Positions 50,775-60,060 of a stretch of 64,000 nt of DNA are shown piece after piece (within the stretch, counting starts at the first letter, position 1; every line of letters starts with the position of its first letter). The DNA lies in NCBI GenBank assembly GCA_020637795.1, contig JACKJT010000001.1:744001-808000 (forward strand), written 5' to 3'. A program made the position numbers and the translations under genes. Below the pieces are notes generated by a model. It saw only the letters and a program-made list of their open reading frames with translations, made no database searches and was not told the DNA's origin. This DNA is from Hoeflea sp. (lineage in GTDB: Bacteria; Pseudomonadota; Alphaproteobacteria; Rhizobiales; Rhizobiaceae).

Positions 50775-51878
50775 CTAGGCCCAGAAAGTCTCGTGGATCC
50801 TGGCCGGGCGCGGCCCGGTTGGGGTCTCGACGGTCAGCTCGGTGCCCTCGTCCCAATGAGTCATGCGCACCATGCCGATGGCGACATTTGTCTTGAAATC
50901 CGGTGACCAGGCGGCCGACGATATCCGGCCAACCGTTTTTACCCCGTCCTTCAGGGGCCACCAGCGGTCGCAGCCGGGAACGGCCGGGCCGTCTATCGAC
51001 ACGGCGCGTATCTGCTTGACCGGGCCTTCCTTCGCCACACGCAAGAGCGCGTCACGTCCGATACAGCCGATCGCGGTCTGGGTGTTGCAGAACCGGCCGA
51101 GCCCGCACTCATGCGGCGTGTTGTCGTCGGTCATGTCGTTGCCGTAAGACAGCAAACCGCTCTCGACCCGTTCGATCAGGTTGGGGCAGCCGGCATGCAC
51201 GTCCATCGACTTGCCAGCCTCCATCAGAGCGTTCCAGAGCGGCATGCCAAGCTCCTCACCCTCGACATAGATCTCGAAACCGCCCTGCTTGGAGTAACCT
51301 GAGCGCGCAACCACCATGTGGCGCCCCTGGAAGTCGAGATGCGCGAACCTGAAAAATCGGATCTTGCGCACGGCGTCGCCAAATACCGCCGCCATCAGAT
51401 CATCGGCACGCGGCCCCTGCACGGCGAGGGGCGACACGTCGGGCTCGTCCACCAGCACGTCCAGCCGGTAGCCATAGGCGAGGCCCTTGATCCAGTAGAG
51501 CAGGTCACTGTCGGCGATGGAGATCCACCAGCGGTCCTCGGCCAGCTTTACCGCAACGGGGTCGTTCAGCATGCCGCCGGTCTCGTCGACGATGGGCACG
51601 TAGTAGCACTGGCCGGGCAGCATTCCTCGCAGGTCGCGGGGTGTCAGCAGTTGCGCAAGCCTTCCCGCGTCAGGGCCGCGCAGCTCGACCTGGCGTTCGC
51701 AGGCGACATCCCAGACCTGCACCGCCTGTTTGAGATGGTGATAGTCTTCCTCGACCGACCGGAACACCGTCGGCAGGAGCATGTGATTATAGACCGTGTA
51801 GGCCTTGACGCCGGCAGCTTCCACACCATCCGAAAAAGCGGTGCGACGAAGCCGGCGGGAGGGTGAGAGCAGTGCCAT
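50775..51878 (-). CDS. dmdA: DMSP demethylase DmdA
   Basis: DmdA transfers a methyl group from dimethylsulphoniopropionate to tetrahydrofolate, giving methylmercaptopropionate. The 367-aa protein (normal length) contains AAGVKAYTVYNHMLLPTVF near the N terminus, VWDVACERQVELRGPDAG, the PREDGE-less PLAVQGPRADDLMA and SGYSKQGGFEIYVEGEELGM blocks, and ERVESGLLSYGNDMT, which together match DmdA rather than GcvT. It is last in the dmd operon, 6 bp after dmdB. Confidence 0.93.
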   Translation of the reverse strand: MALLSPSRRLRRTAFSDGVEAAGVKAYTVYNHMLLPTVFRSVEEDYHHLKQAVQVWDVACERQVELRGPDAGRLAQLLTPRDLRGMLPGQCYYVPIVDETGGMLNDPVAVKLAEDRWWISIADSDLLYWIKGLAYGYRLDVLVDEPDVSPLAVQGPRADDLMAAVFGDAVRKIRFFRFAHLDFQGRHMVVARSGYSKQGGFEIYVEGEELGMPLWNALMEAGKSMDVHAGCPNLIERVESGLLSYGNDMTDDNTPHECGLGRFCNTQTAIGCIGRDALLRVAKEGPVKQIRAVSIDGPAVPGCDRWWPLKDGVKTVGRISSAAWSPDFKTNVAIGMVRMTHWDEGTELTVETPTGPRPARIHETFWA

Positions 51879-51884
51879 TTGAGT

Positions 51885-53495
51885 TTACTCCAGCTCTTTG
51901 GCGCGATTGCGAAGCTGGAACTTCTGAATCTTGCCGGTTGATGTTTTGGGAAGGGTTTCGAATATGACAGCCTTGGGGGCTTTAAAACCGGCCAGATGGG
52001 CTCGGCAGAAGGCGATGAGTTCGTCTGAAGAGACTTCGATACCGTCGCGCAATTCGACAAAGGCGCAGGGGACTTCGCCCCATCTTTCGTGCGGCATCGC
52101 GACCACGGCGGCAGCCTGGACGGCTTCATGGCGATAGAGCACAGCCTCGACTTCAACCGAGGATATGTTCTCCCCGCCCGAAATGATCACGTCCTTCAGG
52201 CGATCGCGGATCTGGATGTAGGCGTTTCCATTCAGGACTGCGGCATCGCCGGACCAGAACCAGCCGTCTTCAAAGGCTGTCGCGGTGGCCTCGGTGTCCT
52301 TGTAATACCCCGCCATGACCGTATTGCCCCGAATGGCGATCTCACCCTGCGTGGTGCCGTCGCGCGGGACAGGCTCACCGGTGGCGCGATCGATCACCGC
52401 GACCTCCTCGACCATCGGGAAGGCAATGCCCTGCTGCGCCTGCAGTTCGGCTTGTTCTGCGGGGGTCAAATCGTCCCAGTCATCCTGCCAGAGACATTGG
52501 GAGATGTGGCCAAAGGTTTCCGTCAGGCCATAGACCTGCATGACGTCAAACCCCATGGATCGGGTCTTCGCCAAGACCGAAGGCGGCGGCGGTGCCCCGG
52601 CGGTCAGGACGCGGATTGGAGGATTAAAGGGCGCAGCATCGCTCTCTGCTTCGGCCAGCATCTGCAGCACGATGGGCGCGGCGCCGAAATGGGTCACGTT
52701 TTGGGTGCGGATCGCGTCAAGAATACGCTCTGCTGCCGGGATGCGCGTAAATACGACCGTCGCTCCGAGCATCGCCATCAGCCAGGGGTGGCCCCAGCCG
52801 TTGCAATGAAACATCGGCACGACAGACAGATAGACGGGATAGGACGGCATCTGCCACGCGGTCCCCGTGCCAAGCGCCATCAGATACGCGCCGCGATGAT
52901 GATAGACGACGCCCTTGGGCCGCCCCGAGGTGCCGGACGTATAGTTCAGTGCGATCGCGTCCCACTCATCATCGGGAAGAACGATCGGCAGCGGCTTGCT
53001 GGCGACCAGAGTGTCATAGGTCGGGCCGCCAAGGCTTTCGCCCCGCGCGCTGGGATCGGCAATCTCGACCACAGGCGGGGTGCGGCCCAGAAGGTCAAAG
53101 GCCTTTGACAGAAGTGGCACCAGTTCCCGGTCCACGATCACCAGTTTTGTATCCGCGTGGTCCAGGATGTAAGCGATGGTCTCGGGTTCCAGCCGGGTGT
53201 TGAGCGTGTTCAGCACCGCGCCTGTCAACGGCAGCGCGAAGTGCAACTCAAAAAGTTCCGGGGTATTCGGGCTCAGCACCGAGACCGTATCGCCCTTTTG
53301 CACGCCAAGCCCCACAAGCCCCCCGGCCACCGCGCGAATGCGGGCAGATGTTTCGGCCCAACTGCGCCGTATTGCGCCATAGATCACCGCAGTGCGCGCG
53401 CCGTGCAGACTTTCGGCGCGGCGCAGGAAGGACAGCGGCGACAGGGGCACATGGTTTGCCCGTGTCTTCTGCAGAGCCTCGAAATGGTGACGCAT
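51885..53495 (-). CDS. dmdB: Methylmercaptopropionate-CoA ligase DmdB
   Basis: The 536-aa AMP-forming acyl-CoA synthetase starts MRHHFEALQKTRANHVPLSP. It has the ATP-binding motif YTSGTSGRPKGVVYHHRG, YGLTETFGH, the WFWSGDAAVL hinge region and a C-terminal catalytic lysine in KTSTGKIQKFQ. Its place directly between dmdA and the hydratase gene supports DmdB (MMPA to MMPA-CoA). By sequence alone it could be another medium-chain acyl-CoA ligase. Confidence 0.85.
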   Translation of the reverse strand: MRHHFEALQKTRANHVPLSPLSFLRRAESLHGARTAVIYGAIRRSWAETSARIRAVAGGLVGLGVQKGDTVSVLSPNTPELFELHFALPLTGAVLNTLNTRLEPETIAYILDHADTKLVIVDRELVPLLSKAFDLLGRTPPVVEIADPSARGESLGGPTYDTLVASKPLPIVLPDDEWDAIALNYTSGTSGRPKGVVYHHRGAYLMALGTGTAWQMPSYPVYLSVVPMFHCNGWGHPWLMAMLGATVVFTRIPAAERILDAIRTQNVTHFGAAPIVLQMLAEAESDAAPFNPPIRVLTAGAPPPPSVLAKTRSMGFDVMQVYGLTETFGHISQCLWQDDWDDLTPAEQAELQAQQGIAFPMVEEVAVIDRATGEPVPRDGTTQGEIAIRGNTVMAGYYKDTEATATAFEDGWFWSGDAAVLNGNAYIQIRDRLKDVIISGGENISSVEVEAVLYRHEAVQAAAVVAMPHERWGEVPCAFVELRDGIEVSSDELIAFCRAHLAGFKAPKAVIFETLPKTSTGKIQKFQLRNRAKELE

Positions 53496-53511
53496 CCCGG
53501 TTCCGCCTGAC

Positions 53512-54321
53512 CTAACTGTTGGGCCGCACGCGGGCAGCGGTCTTGTTGGCGAAGGCTTCCAGGCGCTCGCGTGCGGCAGGCTGGGTGTTGACGATGCCAC
53601 CCACGAAGGCTTCCGCATAGGCGGCATCCATACCGGACATGTTGTTCATGTGGCTGACCGCGGAACAGATTGCGAAGTTCGTCAAAGGCAGGTTCTGCGC
53701 GACCTTGTCGGCGATTTCCATTGCCTTGGCAAAGCTGCCGCCGTCTTCGGTGATGTATTGCGCCAGCCCCAGATCGACCGCCTCTTGCCCCTGGTACACG
53801 CGCCCGGTCAGGATCATGTCAATCATCCGGTACTTGCCGATCATGTCCGAAACCCGGATCGTCGCGCCGCCGCCGGTGAAAATCCCGCGTTGGCCTTCGG
53901 GCAGGGCGAAGTAGGTGCCCGGGTCGATCACGCGCACATGGGCGGCGCTGGCCAATTCAAGACCGCCGCCGACAACCGCGCCCTTCAACGCGGCAATGAT
54001 CGGCACGCCGCCATATTCCATTTTGTTGAATGCCTCGTGCCAGCGCAGGCAGACATGCATGAAGTCATCGGCGCTGCGATCAGCTTTCCAATGTTCGACC
54101 AGATCAAGCCCCGCGCAGAAGTGATCTCCAGCTCCTTCCAGCAACACCGCCCTTACGCCTGCCATCCGTGCGCCGCTGAAGAACCGGATCAGCTCCTCGA
54201 TGGTGACGACATCCAGAGCGTTGCGCTTTTCCGGGCGGTTCAGCGTCACGACATAGAGGCCGTTCGCACGCGCGGAAATCGAGAGTCTTTCATAGGTGTC
54301 GGGGTTTACGACGTCCTTCAT
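53512..54321 (-). CDS. dmdD: Methylthioacryloyl-CoA hydratase-like enoyl-CoA hydratase
   Basis: This 269-aa crotonase-fold enzyme has HFCAGLDLVEHW (oxyanion loop), GAVVGGGLELASAAH with Glu122 and FALPEGQRGIFTGGG with Glu142. Both catalytic glutamates of crotonases, including DmdD (Glu121 and Glu141 in the well-studied enzyme), are thus present. The operon context suggests the DmdD step: methylthioacryloyl-CoA to acetaldehyde, methanethiol and CO2. DmdD is patchily distributed, and AcuH-like enzymes can substitute, so the symbol is provisional. Confidence 0.75.
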   Translation of the reverse strand: MKDVVNPDTYERLSISARANGLYVVTLNRPEKRNALDVVTIEELIRFFSGARMAGVRAVLLEGAGDHFCAGLDLVEHWKADRSADDFMHVCLRWHEAFNKMEYGGVPIIAALKGAVVGGGLELASAAHVRVIDPGTYFALPEGQRGIFTGGGATIRVSDMIGKYRMIDMILTGRVYQGQEAVDLGLAQYITEDGGSFAKAMEIADKVAQNLPLTNFAICSAVSHMNNMSGMDAAYAEAFVGGIVNTQPAARERLEAFANKTAARVRPNS

Positions 54322-54342
54322 GGGGTGGGTCCTTTCCAGGGA

Positions 54343-56106
54343 TTATTCAGGGAAAGCCGCGTCCAGCAGGCTTCGCGAGCCATTCATGATGCGGGTTTGC
54401 TCGGTGGTGCATTCGGGCAGAATGTGCTGGGTGAAAAACAGTGCGGTGGCGATCTTCTGGGTCAGGAACTGCGTATTCTGCCCGGCGTCGAGCGCTGTCT
54501 GCGCCGCCAGGGCGCCTTTGGCGAGTTTCCACCCTGCCGCCAATGTGCCCGCCAGCATCAGGAAAGGGACAGAGCCCGCGAAGGCCGCGTCGATGTCCCG
54601 GCGGCCGTTATCCAGCATCCAATCCAGCGCAGCTTCGAAGGCGCCGCGCGCCTGCGCGAGGCTCGTGCCGATCGCCCGCGCGTTGGCATCGCTGCTTGCC
54701 AGCTTCGCTTCGGTTTCCGCAATTCGGACGGCGAACAGGCGGGCGGTCGCCCCCCCGTCCCGCATAAGTTTGCGCCCCAGAAGGTCATTTGCCTGAATCG
54801 CCGTGGTGCCCTCGTAAATCGGCAGAATGCGGGCGTCGCGGTAGTGCTGCGCTGCGCCGGTTTCTTCGATAAAGCCCATGCCGCCATGGATTTGAACGCC
54901 CAGCGAAGCGACCTCGACCGCGCGTTCCGAGCAAAAGCCCTTGACCAGCGGGACCATGAATTCGGCCAGGGCGCCGAATTCTGGATCATCCCCATGATGC
55001 GCGATGTCCAGCAGCCCCGCGGTCGCCGCCGCCATGGCCCGCCCGCCTTCGGTGAGGCTGCGCATCCGCATGAGAATGCGGCGCACATCCGGGTGGTCGA
55101 TGATCGGGACGGCGTCCCTGCTCCGGCCGTTCACCGGGCGGCTCTGTATCCGGTCACGCGCGTAGGCCAAGGCACGCTGATAGGCCCGCTCGGAGATTCC
55201 GATTCCCTGCACCCCGACCGAGAACCGCGCGGCGTTCATCATGATGAACATGTATTCCAGCCCGCAGTTTTCGTTGCCGATCAGGAACCCGGTGGCATCA
55301 TCGTACTCCAGCACCGCTGTCGGGCTGGCGCGCACGCCCAGTTTGTGTTCGATGCTCAAGCAGTTCACCGAGTTGCCGGCCCCCGGCGTCCCGTCCGGTT
55401 CCACCAGCTTTTGCGGCACGATGAAAAGGCTCAGCCCCTTCGGCCCGGCTGGGGCATCAGGTGTGCGCGCCAGCACGAGGTGGATGATGTTCTCTGTCAG
55501 ATCGTGGGCGCCGTAGGTGATGAAGATCTTCGTCCCGGAGATGCCATAGCTGCCGTCCCCGCGCCGCAGTGCCTTCGTCGCCACACGGCCCAGATCGCTG
55601 CCCGCCTGAGGCTCGGTCAGGTTCATTGTGCCGGACCAGCGCCCGGCAATCAGCGGTTCCAGATAGGTAGCTTTCTGTTCGTCCGAGCCGGTAAGCAGCA
55701 GCGCCTCGATCGCCCCATCGGTCAACAGCGGGCAGAGGCCAAAGCTCATATCAGCGGCATTCAGCATCTCCACCGCCGCGGCGCCAACCGCGCGCGGCAG
55801 CCCGGTGCCGCCATATTCCAAGGGATGGGTCAACGCCTGCCAGCCCATTTCGACAAATTGGGCATAGGCCCGCGAATGGCCTTCGGGCATGGTCACACGC
55901 CCCTTTTGGAATCCTGCGCCCAGCGTGTCTCCGACATGCGACAATGGCGCTATCTGTTCGGCGCAAAATTGGGCATAGCCCTCGAGCACGGCACCGATAT
56001 CCGACAAGTCGAATTCGGAATACTGCTCCCGCGCGGACACCTTATCCCAGTGGGACAGGTGTTCGATGCAGAACATCAAATCCTGTACGGGCGGCTGATA
56101 GGACAT
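54343..56106 (-). CDS. dmdC: Methylmercaptopropionyl-CoA dehydrogenase DmdC
   Basis: The 587-aa acyl-CoA-dehydrogenase-fold protein starts MSYQPPVQDLMFCIEHL and is longer than ordinary acyl-CoA dehydrogenases (about 380 aa), as DmdC proteins are. It contains MNLTEPQAGSDLGRVATKA, FITYGAHDLTENIIHLVLAR, and VQIHGGMGFIEETGAAQHYRD followed by YEGTTAIQANDL where the catalytic base is expected. It would oxidise MMPA-CoA to methylthioacryloyl-CoA. It is the first gene of the operon. Confidence 0.88.
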   Translation of the reverse strand: MSYQPPVQDLMFCIEHLSHWDKVSAREQYSEFDLSDIGAVLEGYAQFCAEQIAPLSHVGDTLGAGFQKGRVTMPEGHSRAYAQFVEMGWQALTHPLEYGGTGLPRAVGAAAVEMLNAADMSFGLCPLLTDGAIEALLLTGSDEQKATYLEPLIAGRWSGTMNLTEPQAGSDLGRVATKALRRGDGSYGISGTKIFITYGAHDLTENIIHLVLARTPDAPAGPKGLSLFIVPQKLVEPDGTPGAGNSVNCLSIEHKLGVRASPTAVLEYDDATGFLIGNENCGLEYMFIMMNAARFSVGVQGIGISERAYQRALAYARDRIQSRPVNGRSRDAVPIIDHPDVRRILMRMRSLTEGGRAMAAATAGLLDIAHHGDDPEFGALAEFMVPLVKGFCSERAVEVASLGVQIHGGMGFIEETGAAQHYRDARILPIYEGTTAIQANDLLGRKLMRDGGATARLFAVRIAETEAKLASSDANARAIGTSLAQARGAFEAALDWMLDNGRRDIDAAFAGSVPFLMLAGTLAAGWKLAKGALAAQTALDAGQNTQFLTQKIATALFFTQHILPECTTEQTRIMNGSRSLLDAAFPE

Positions 56107-56218
56107 ACCTGGCTCCCCTTCGGAAACTATGGTTTTGCGTCATCTAATCACTATGTAACTTGCCGATAAGCTCATTTTTTGCCAGAAAGGTATCCGATTA
56201 CGCCAATCAGGGCCGCCT
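56107..56218. promoter_or_regulatory. Divergent control region of the dmd operon
   Basis: This 112-bp spacer between dmdC and the AraC-family gene must hold both promoters and the regulator site. It is less G+C-rich than the flanks. I cannot place -35/-10 boxes or an operator with confidence. Confidence 0.4.
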
Positions 56219-57232
56219 GTGACCGATCAAGACCCAATTTCCCTGACGACTGTATCGGCGGGTTTCATTCAGGACTGGCTTGATGCGCTGAAATCTCGAT
56301 GCACGCCGGAAACGATGGCTTCACTGCTGGAGCGCTCAGGTCTGCAAACCAGCCCGATGGTGTCCAAGCAACGCGTCACGCTCGAAGAAATCGCCCGGCT
56401 TTATCAGCTTGCCGCGCCAGAGACCGGGGATGAAATGATGGGGCTCTGGAGTCGTCCGATCCGACCGCGCGCCCTGCAACATCTTGTTACCGTGCAACGT
56501 GAAGCGAGCAGCCTGATCTCGGCGCTATATCGGTTCTCGACGTTCTGGAACCTGCTTCTGGATGATTTTCGTCTGGACTTGCGTAACAGACCGGAGGAGG
56601 TGGAACTGGCGTTGGTCCCTTACTCAAACGAAAACGACCCGCAGCGATTTGGTCACATGCTGATCCTGAAATTGGCTCATGGGCTCTTGTCCTGGCTTGG
56701 CGGATCGGAAACGGCCGTGAAAGCGGTTCGCTTTGCCTTCGCGCGTCCGGATTTTGCTGCAGATTACGCAGTCGTCTTTCCTTGTCCGGTAGAGTTTGAT
56801 GCACAGCAAACCAGCATTCTCTTCGATCCACGCCTATTTAACCGTCCGATCACCCGCAGTCCCGCCGAGGCCACCGCCTTCCTGGAACGTGCGCCGCTTG
56901 ACTGGATCTTCACCAGCTCGCGCGTGCACACAAACAGCCTGCGCGTTCGCGCCTTTCTCTACGGAGCGGCATGGCAAACCTGCCAACTTCTCGATGCGGC
57001 CAAAGCCTTGAAAATGACGCCCCGGACGCTGAACCGGCGCCTGAAAGAGGAAGGGACATCCTTTCAGGACATAAAGGACGCATTGCGCCGCGACATTTCT
57101 ATCCGGGCGCTTCAGCAAGGCTCGGACAGCATCGAACAAATCGCCTTTGATACCGGCTTTTCTGCCCCGGCGAACTTCCACCGTGCCTTTCGCAAATGGA
57201 CCAGCCGGACACCCGGATCATACAGATTGTGA
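56219..57232 (+). CDS. AraC-family regulator, divergent from dmd operon
   Basis: The 337-aa protein begins at a GTG (MTDQDPISLTTVSAGFIQDW) with an AraC-type arabinose-binding-like domain (PF12625 type) and ends with an AraC helix-turn-helix pair: LLDAAKALKMTPRTLNRRLK and IEQIAFDTGFSAPANFHRAF. It is divergent from dmdC and likely regulates the dmd operon in response to DMSP or a breakdown product such as MMPA or acrylate. Confidence 0.85.
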   Translation: MTDQDPISLTTVSAGFIQDWLDALKSRCTPETMASLLERSGLQTSPMVSKQRVTLEEIARLYQLAAPETGDEMMGLWSRPIRPRALQHLVTVQREASSLISALYRFSTFWNLLLDDFRLDLRNRPEEVELALVPYSNENDPQRFGHMLILKLAHGLLSWLGGSETAVKAVRFAFARPDFAADYAVVFPCPVEFDAQQTSILFDPRLFNRPITRSPAEATAFLERAPLDWIFTSSRVHTNSLRVRAFLYGAAWQTCQLLDAAKALKMTPRTLNRRLKEEGTSFQDIKDALRRDISIRALQQGSDSIEQIAFDTGFSAPANFHRAFRKWTSRTPGSYRL

Positions 57233-57239
57233 GTTCGGG

Positions 57240-57420
57240 TCCGAAACATTGAAGCCTCTTCGCGGATGATCTGATCAAGCACCGCCTTGATTGCCTGCAC
57301 TCGGCGGGCCATGCGCAGGCTCTCGTGCCAGACCAACCAATAGCTGCCCATGACGAGGAGGTACGGTAACAGGCGCACAAACATAAGCATGATCCCGACA
57401 CGCGCCTTGGCGGTTCTTCC
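57240..57420 (-). pseudogene. LysR-type regulator, C-terminal fragment
   Basis: A frame reading leftward from about 57420 contains VMGSYWLVWHESLRMARRVQ and IKAVLDQIIREEASMF, which matches the end of a LysR effector domain. There is no N-terminal part and no stop before the sequence runs into the antisense of the AraC gene, so it is a fragment created by a junction at about 57235. Confidence 0.5.
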
Positions 57421-57765
57421 CGCACCTCACTTTGGATGAAGGCCGTTCTACAACCGCTCCGCACCACAGAGCACCGAGATCTCGCAGAACTTCCCCTACT
57501 GCGAGCGCGCGCAGAAAGAAAATCGAAATACGGTTGGGCTCGAGACATCCGTTCGCTGCAGAGTGACCAAAGGTCCGCTATAGGCCGAAAGCGTCGCCGC
57601 AGGCAGCATAGCACAATGGCTGCTCTGCCGCTTGGCCATTCGGAAACCTGACTGACAGTTTCCGGCCCCACTTGGGTCATTTGCTCCGGACGCAGCGAAA
57701 GATCAGTCGAGAGGAAAAATTGATGCTGTGAGCAGCGGGGTAATTGTGAAGCTCAATAAACCCCT
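57421..57765. other. Gene-free region with degenerate repeats
   Basis: About 340 bp without a gene. It contains motifs (ggtccgctataggccgaaag, gctgctctgccgcttggccattcgg) of the same style as those at 50.4 kb, on the other side of the dmd operon. Confidence 0.35.
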
Positions 57766-58150
57766 TCAATAACTACAAGTCTTATTCTTCAGTATGGCAG
57801 ACAACTTATCGCCCACTGCCTCTGCCGCTGCTCCTAACGGATCGTCGTCCAGATGCGTATAAAGTTGGGTGGTAGCGCTATCCTTGTGGCCAAGTAGAGC
57901 TCCTATGATTGGCAGGCCAGCACCTCCAGAAACCGCCATGCTTGCGAAACTGTGGCGTAGGTCATGCATACGGACATCCTCGAAGCCGGCCACGTCTCGA
58001 ATGATACGCCAGAGCTTAGGAGTTCTCTCATAATAGCCGTCGCTGCGATGAGCCGGAAACGCAAAAGGTGAGCCTTCGAGCTTCGGTATTGCGTTCAAGA
58101 TATCCAGCGCACCTCCATTGAGGGGGATGGCCTTCTGACTAGTTTTGGAA
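57766..58150 (-). pseudogene. Tyrosine integrase, C-terminal fragment
   Basis: The frame encodes LADSKTSQKAIPLNGGALDI, then RMHDLRHSFASMAVSGGAGL, GALLGHKDSATTQLYTHLDD and ends KNKTCSY. The His-x-x-Arg, Leu-Gly-His and Tyr nucleophile motifs of the tyrosine recombinase catalytic domain are intact, but the first ~200 residues are missing, replaced by IS3-like sequence from about 58165. There is no tRNA close by. Confidence 0.75.
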
Positions 58151-58164
58151 TCGGCAAGGCGAAG

Positions 58165-58250
58165 ACATCAACGCCCATGAGACAGAGATCCGGATCGCAG
58201 ACATCGACGGCCGAGACGACGGTCAAGGACATGCGCCACGCACAAGCATG
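58165..58250 (+). mobile_element. IS3 remnant related to the island IS
   Basis: The sequence from about 58177 is a diverged copy (roughly 85% by eye over ~75 bases) of the first 25 codons of the OrfA at 37576: MRQRSGSQTSTAETTVKDMR. The bases just before it (atcaacgcccatgagacag) match the outer inverted repeat at 37496-37513, so terminal repeat and orfA start have been fused by loss of the ~65 bases between two copies of ATGAGACA. A remnant only. Confidence 0.65.
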
Positions 58251-58333
58251 TGAGGAACGCGATATTGTCACCCTCCGGTTTCGAACGGCAGCAGAAAATG
58301 AAGACCGAGGGTGTCTGGAAAACCCGGGGCTGT

Positions 58334-59848
58334 TCACAGGCCCGGGAGCTTTTCCCGCAACTCGGTCTTGAGCACCTTGCCATAATTGTTCTTGGGCAGG
58401 GCGGTTTCGAAGAAATAGGCCTTGGGGCGTTTGAAACCGGCGATCAGGGAGCGGCAATGGGCATCGAGTTCGGCGGCGCCGGGCTGCACCTCCCCTGAAG
58501 CGACGATGAAGGCAACGACCTCCTCGCCCCATTCGGGGCTGTGCCGGCCAATCACCGATACCTCCGTCACCGCAGGATGGGTGAGCAGGGCTTCCTCGAC
58601 TTCGCGCGGGTAGATGTTGGTGCCGCCCGAAATGATGACATCCTTGGAGCGGTCGCGCAGGGTGAGATATCCGTCCTCGTCGAGCGAGCCCATGTCGCCG
58701 GTCCACAGCCAGCCATCCCTGATGCTCTGGGAGGTGGCCTCGGGATTGTTCCAGTAGCCCTTCATTACCGGCGTGCCGGCGGCGACGATCTCGCCGATCT
58801 CGCCCACCGGCATGTCCTCGCCATCGGCGCCGACCACCCGGACGGAGACGCAGGATTGCGCCGTTCCGACGGAAGCAAGCCGCTCGCGCCAGCGCGGATG
58901 CTTCCGGTCCATGACATCGGCGCGTGACAGCGAGGTGAGCGTCATCGGGCATTCGCCCTGCCCGTAGATCTGGACGAAGCGCGCGCCAAATTGTGCCGAC
59001 GCCGCTTCGATGTCGGCGAGATACATCGGGCCTCCGCCATAGACGATGGTGCGGATGCCCTCCCCCGCATATCCCGACTGCCTGGCCGCCGCCAGCCAGC
59101 GGCTGATCATCGTCGGTGCGGCAAACATGGTGACGTTGCCGAGCCTTGGCGCCAGCGCCGAGAGTTCGTCGGCATCGAACCCGCCCGAAGCCGGGATGAC
59201 GTGGCGGCTGCCGCGCAGCACGTGCATGAAGTTGTAAAGCCCCGCGCCATGCGACAGCGGCGCGGCATAGACCGCTGCGTCCTCCGGCAGGACATCATCG
59301 ACATCGACGAAATAGGCGTAGGTCATGGCATGCAGATTGGCGTTGGTCAGCATCACGCCCTTGGGCTTGCCGGTGGTGCCCGAGGTGTAGAACAGCCAGG
59401 CCAGGTCATTGCCGGCCCGCCGCACCGGCGCCGGGAGCGCCTCGTCCTCCATGCCGGAAACCGGACCGGTCTTAAGGTCGTGGAGTGCGCAAGCTTGAGG
59501 CAGAAGGGCTAACAGCTCGCCAGCGCCCGAGACGAACACCAGCCTGCTGCCGGAATCCCCGATGATGAAGGCCGCCTCGCGCGGATGCAGCTTGGCATTG
59601 ATCGGAACGGCACACGCGCCGCAGAACCAGATGCCGTAGAGCAGCTCGAGATAGGCGGGACTGTTCTTCATGAAGATGGCGACGCGGTCTCCCGGCTGAA
59701 TGTTGTGCCGCGTCTGCAGCCAGGCGCCGATGCGGGCCGCGCGCGCCGCAAACCCGGCGTAGGTTGCAACCGGGTCCGTGCCCGACATCAGTGCCGTCGC
59801 TTCGGGCTGTCTCTTGGCGGTGCGGACCAGCCATTCTGCCAGATTCAT
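58334..59848 (-). CDS. AMP-forming acyl-CoA synthetase
   Basis: The 504-aa protein (start MNLAEWLVRTAKRQPEATAL) has the AMP-binding motif LFYTSGTTGKPKGVMLTN, IYGQGECPMTLTSL, WLWTGDMGSLDEDGYLTLRD and a catalytic lysine near the end (LPKNNYGKVLKTELR). The acyl specificity is not evident; it is of the long- to medium-chain type. It stands alone, divergent from the beta-mannosidase gene. Confidence 0.85.
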   Translation of the reverse strand: MNLAEWLVRTAKRQPEATALMSGTDPVATYAGFAARAARIGAWLQTRHNIQPGDRVAIFMKNSPAYLELLYGIWFCGACAVPINAKLHPREAAFIIGDSGSRLVFVSGAGELLALLPQACALHDLKTGPVSGMEDEALPAPVRRAGNDLAWLFYTSGTTGKPKGVMLTNANLHAMTYAYFVDVDDVLPEDAAVYAAPLSHGAGLYNFMHVLRGSRHVIPASGGFDADELSALAPRLGNVTMFAAPTMISRWLAAARQSGYAGEGIRTIVYGGGPMYLADIEAASAQFGARFVQIYGQGECPMTLTSLSRADVMDRKHPRWRERLASVGTAQSCVSVRVVGADGEDMPVGEIGEIVAAGTPVMKGYWNNPEATSQSIRDGWLWTGDMGSLDEDGYLTLRDRSKDVIISGGTNIYPREVEEALLTHPAVTEVSVIGRHSPEWGEEVVAFIVASGEVQPGAAELDAHCRSLIAGFKRPKAYFFETALPKNNYGKVLKTELREKLPGL

Positions 59849-60060
59849 TGTGCGTCTCCATGATCCTGCCAGCAACCGACATCAATCGCCAATTCCGGTC
59901 ACGGCATGACTCGCCGGTTCAGTTCGACCATCCGTACCAGCATCACTCAAGCCTTTCCAAGGCCTTTCGCGCCCGATCGGTGACGGGCGGGCTTGCCCGC
60001 AACGCTCCGACATGACATCGACGTTGCACAGGTTCGACACTCAGGGAGGCGATCCGCGCC

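Noticed and set aside
53650..56169. Very long + strand open frame (839 codons) opposite dmdC and the hydratase gene
   Set aside because: It is the antisense of well-supported acyl-CoA dehydrogenase and hydratase genes in G+C-rich DNA; the translation has no domain-like content.
58095..58952. 285-codon - strand frame overlapping the acyl-CoA synthetase 3' part
   Set aside because: It is the synthetase sequence read out of frame, continuing into the IS remnant and integrase fragment.
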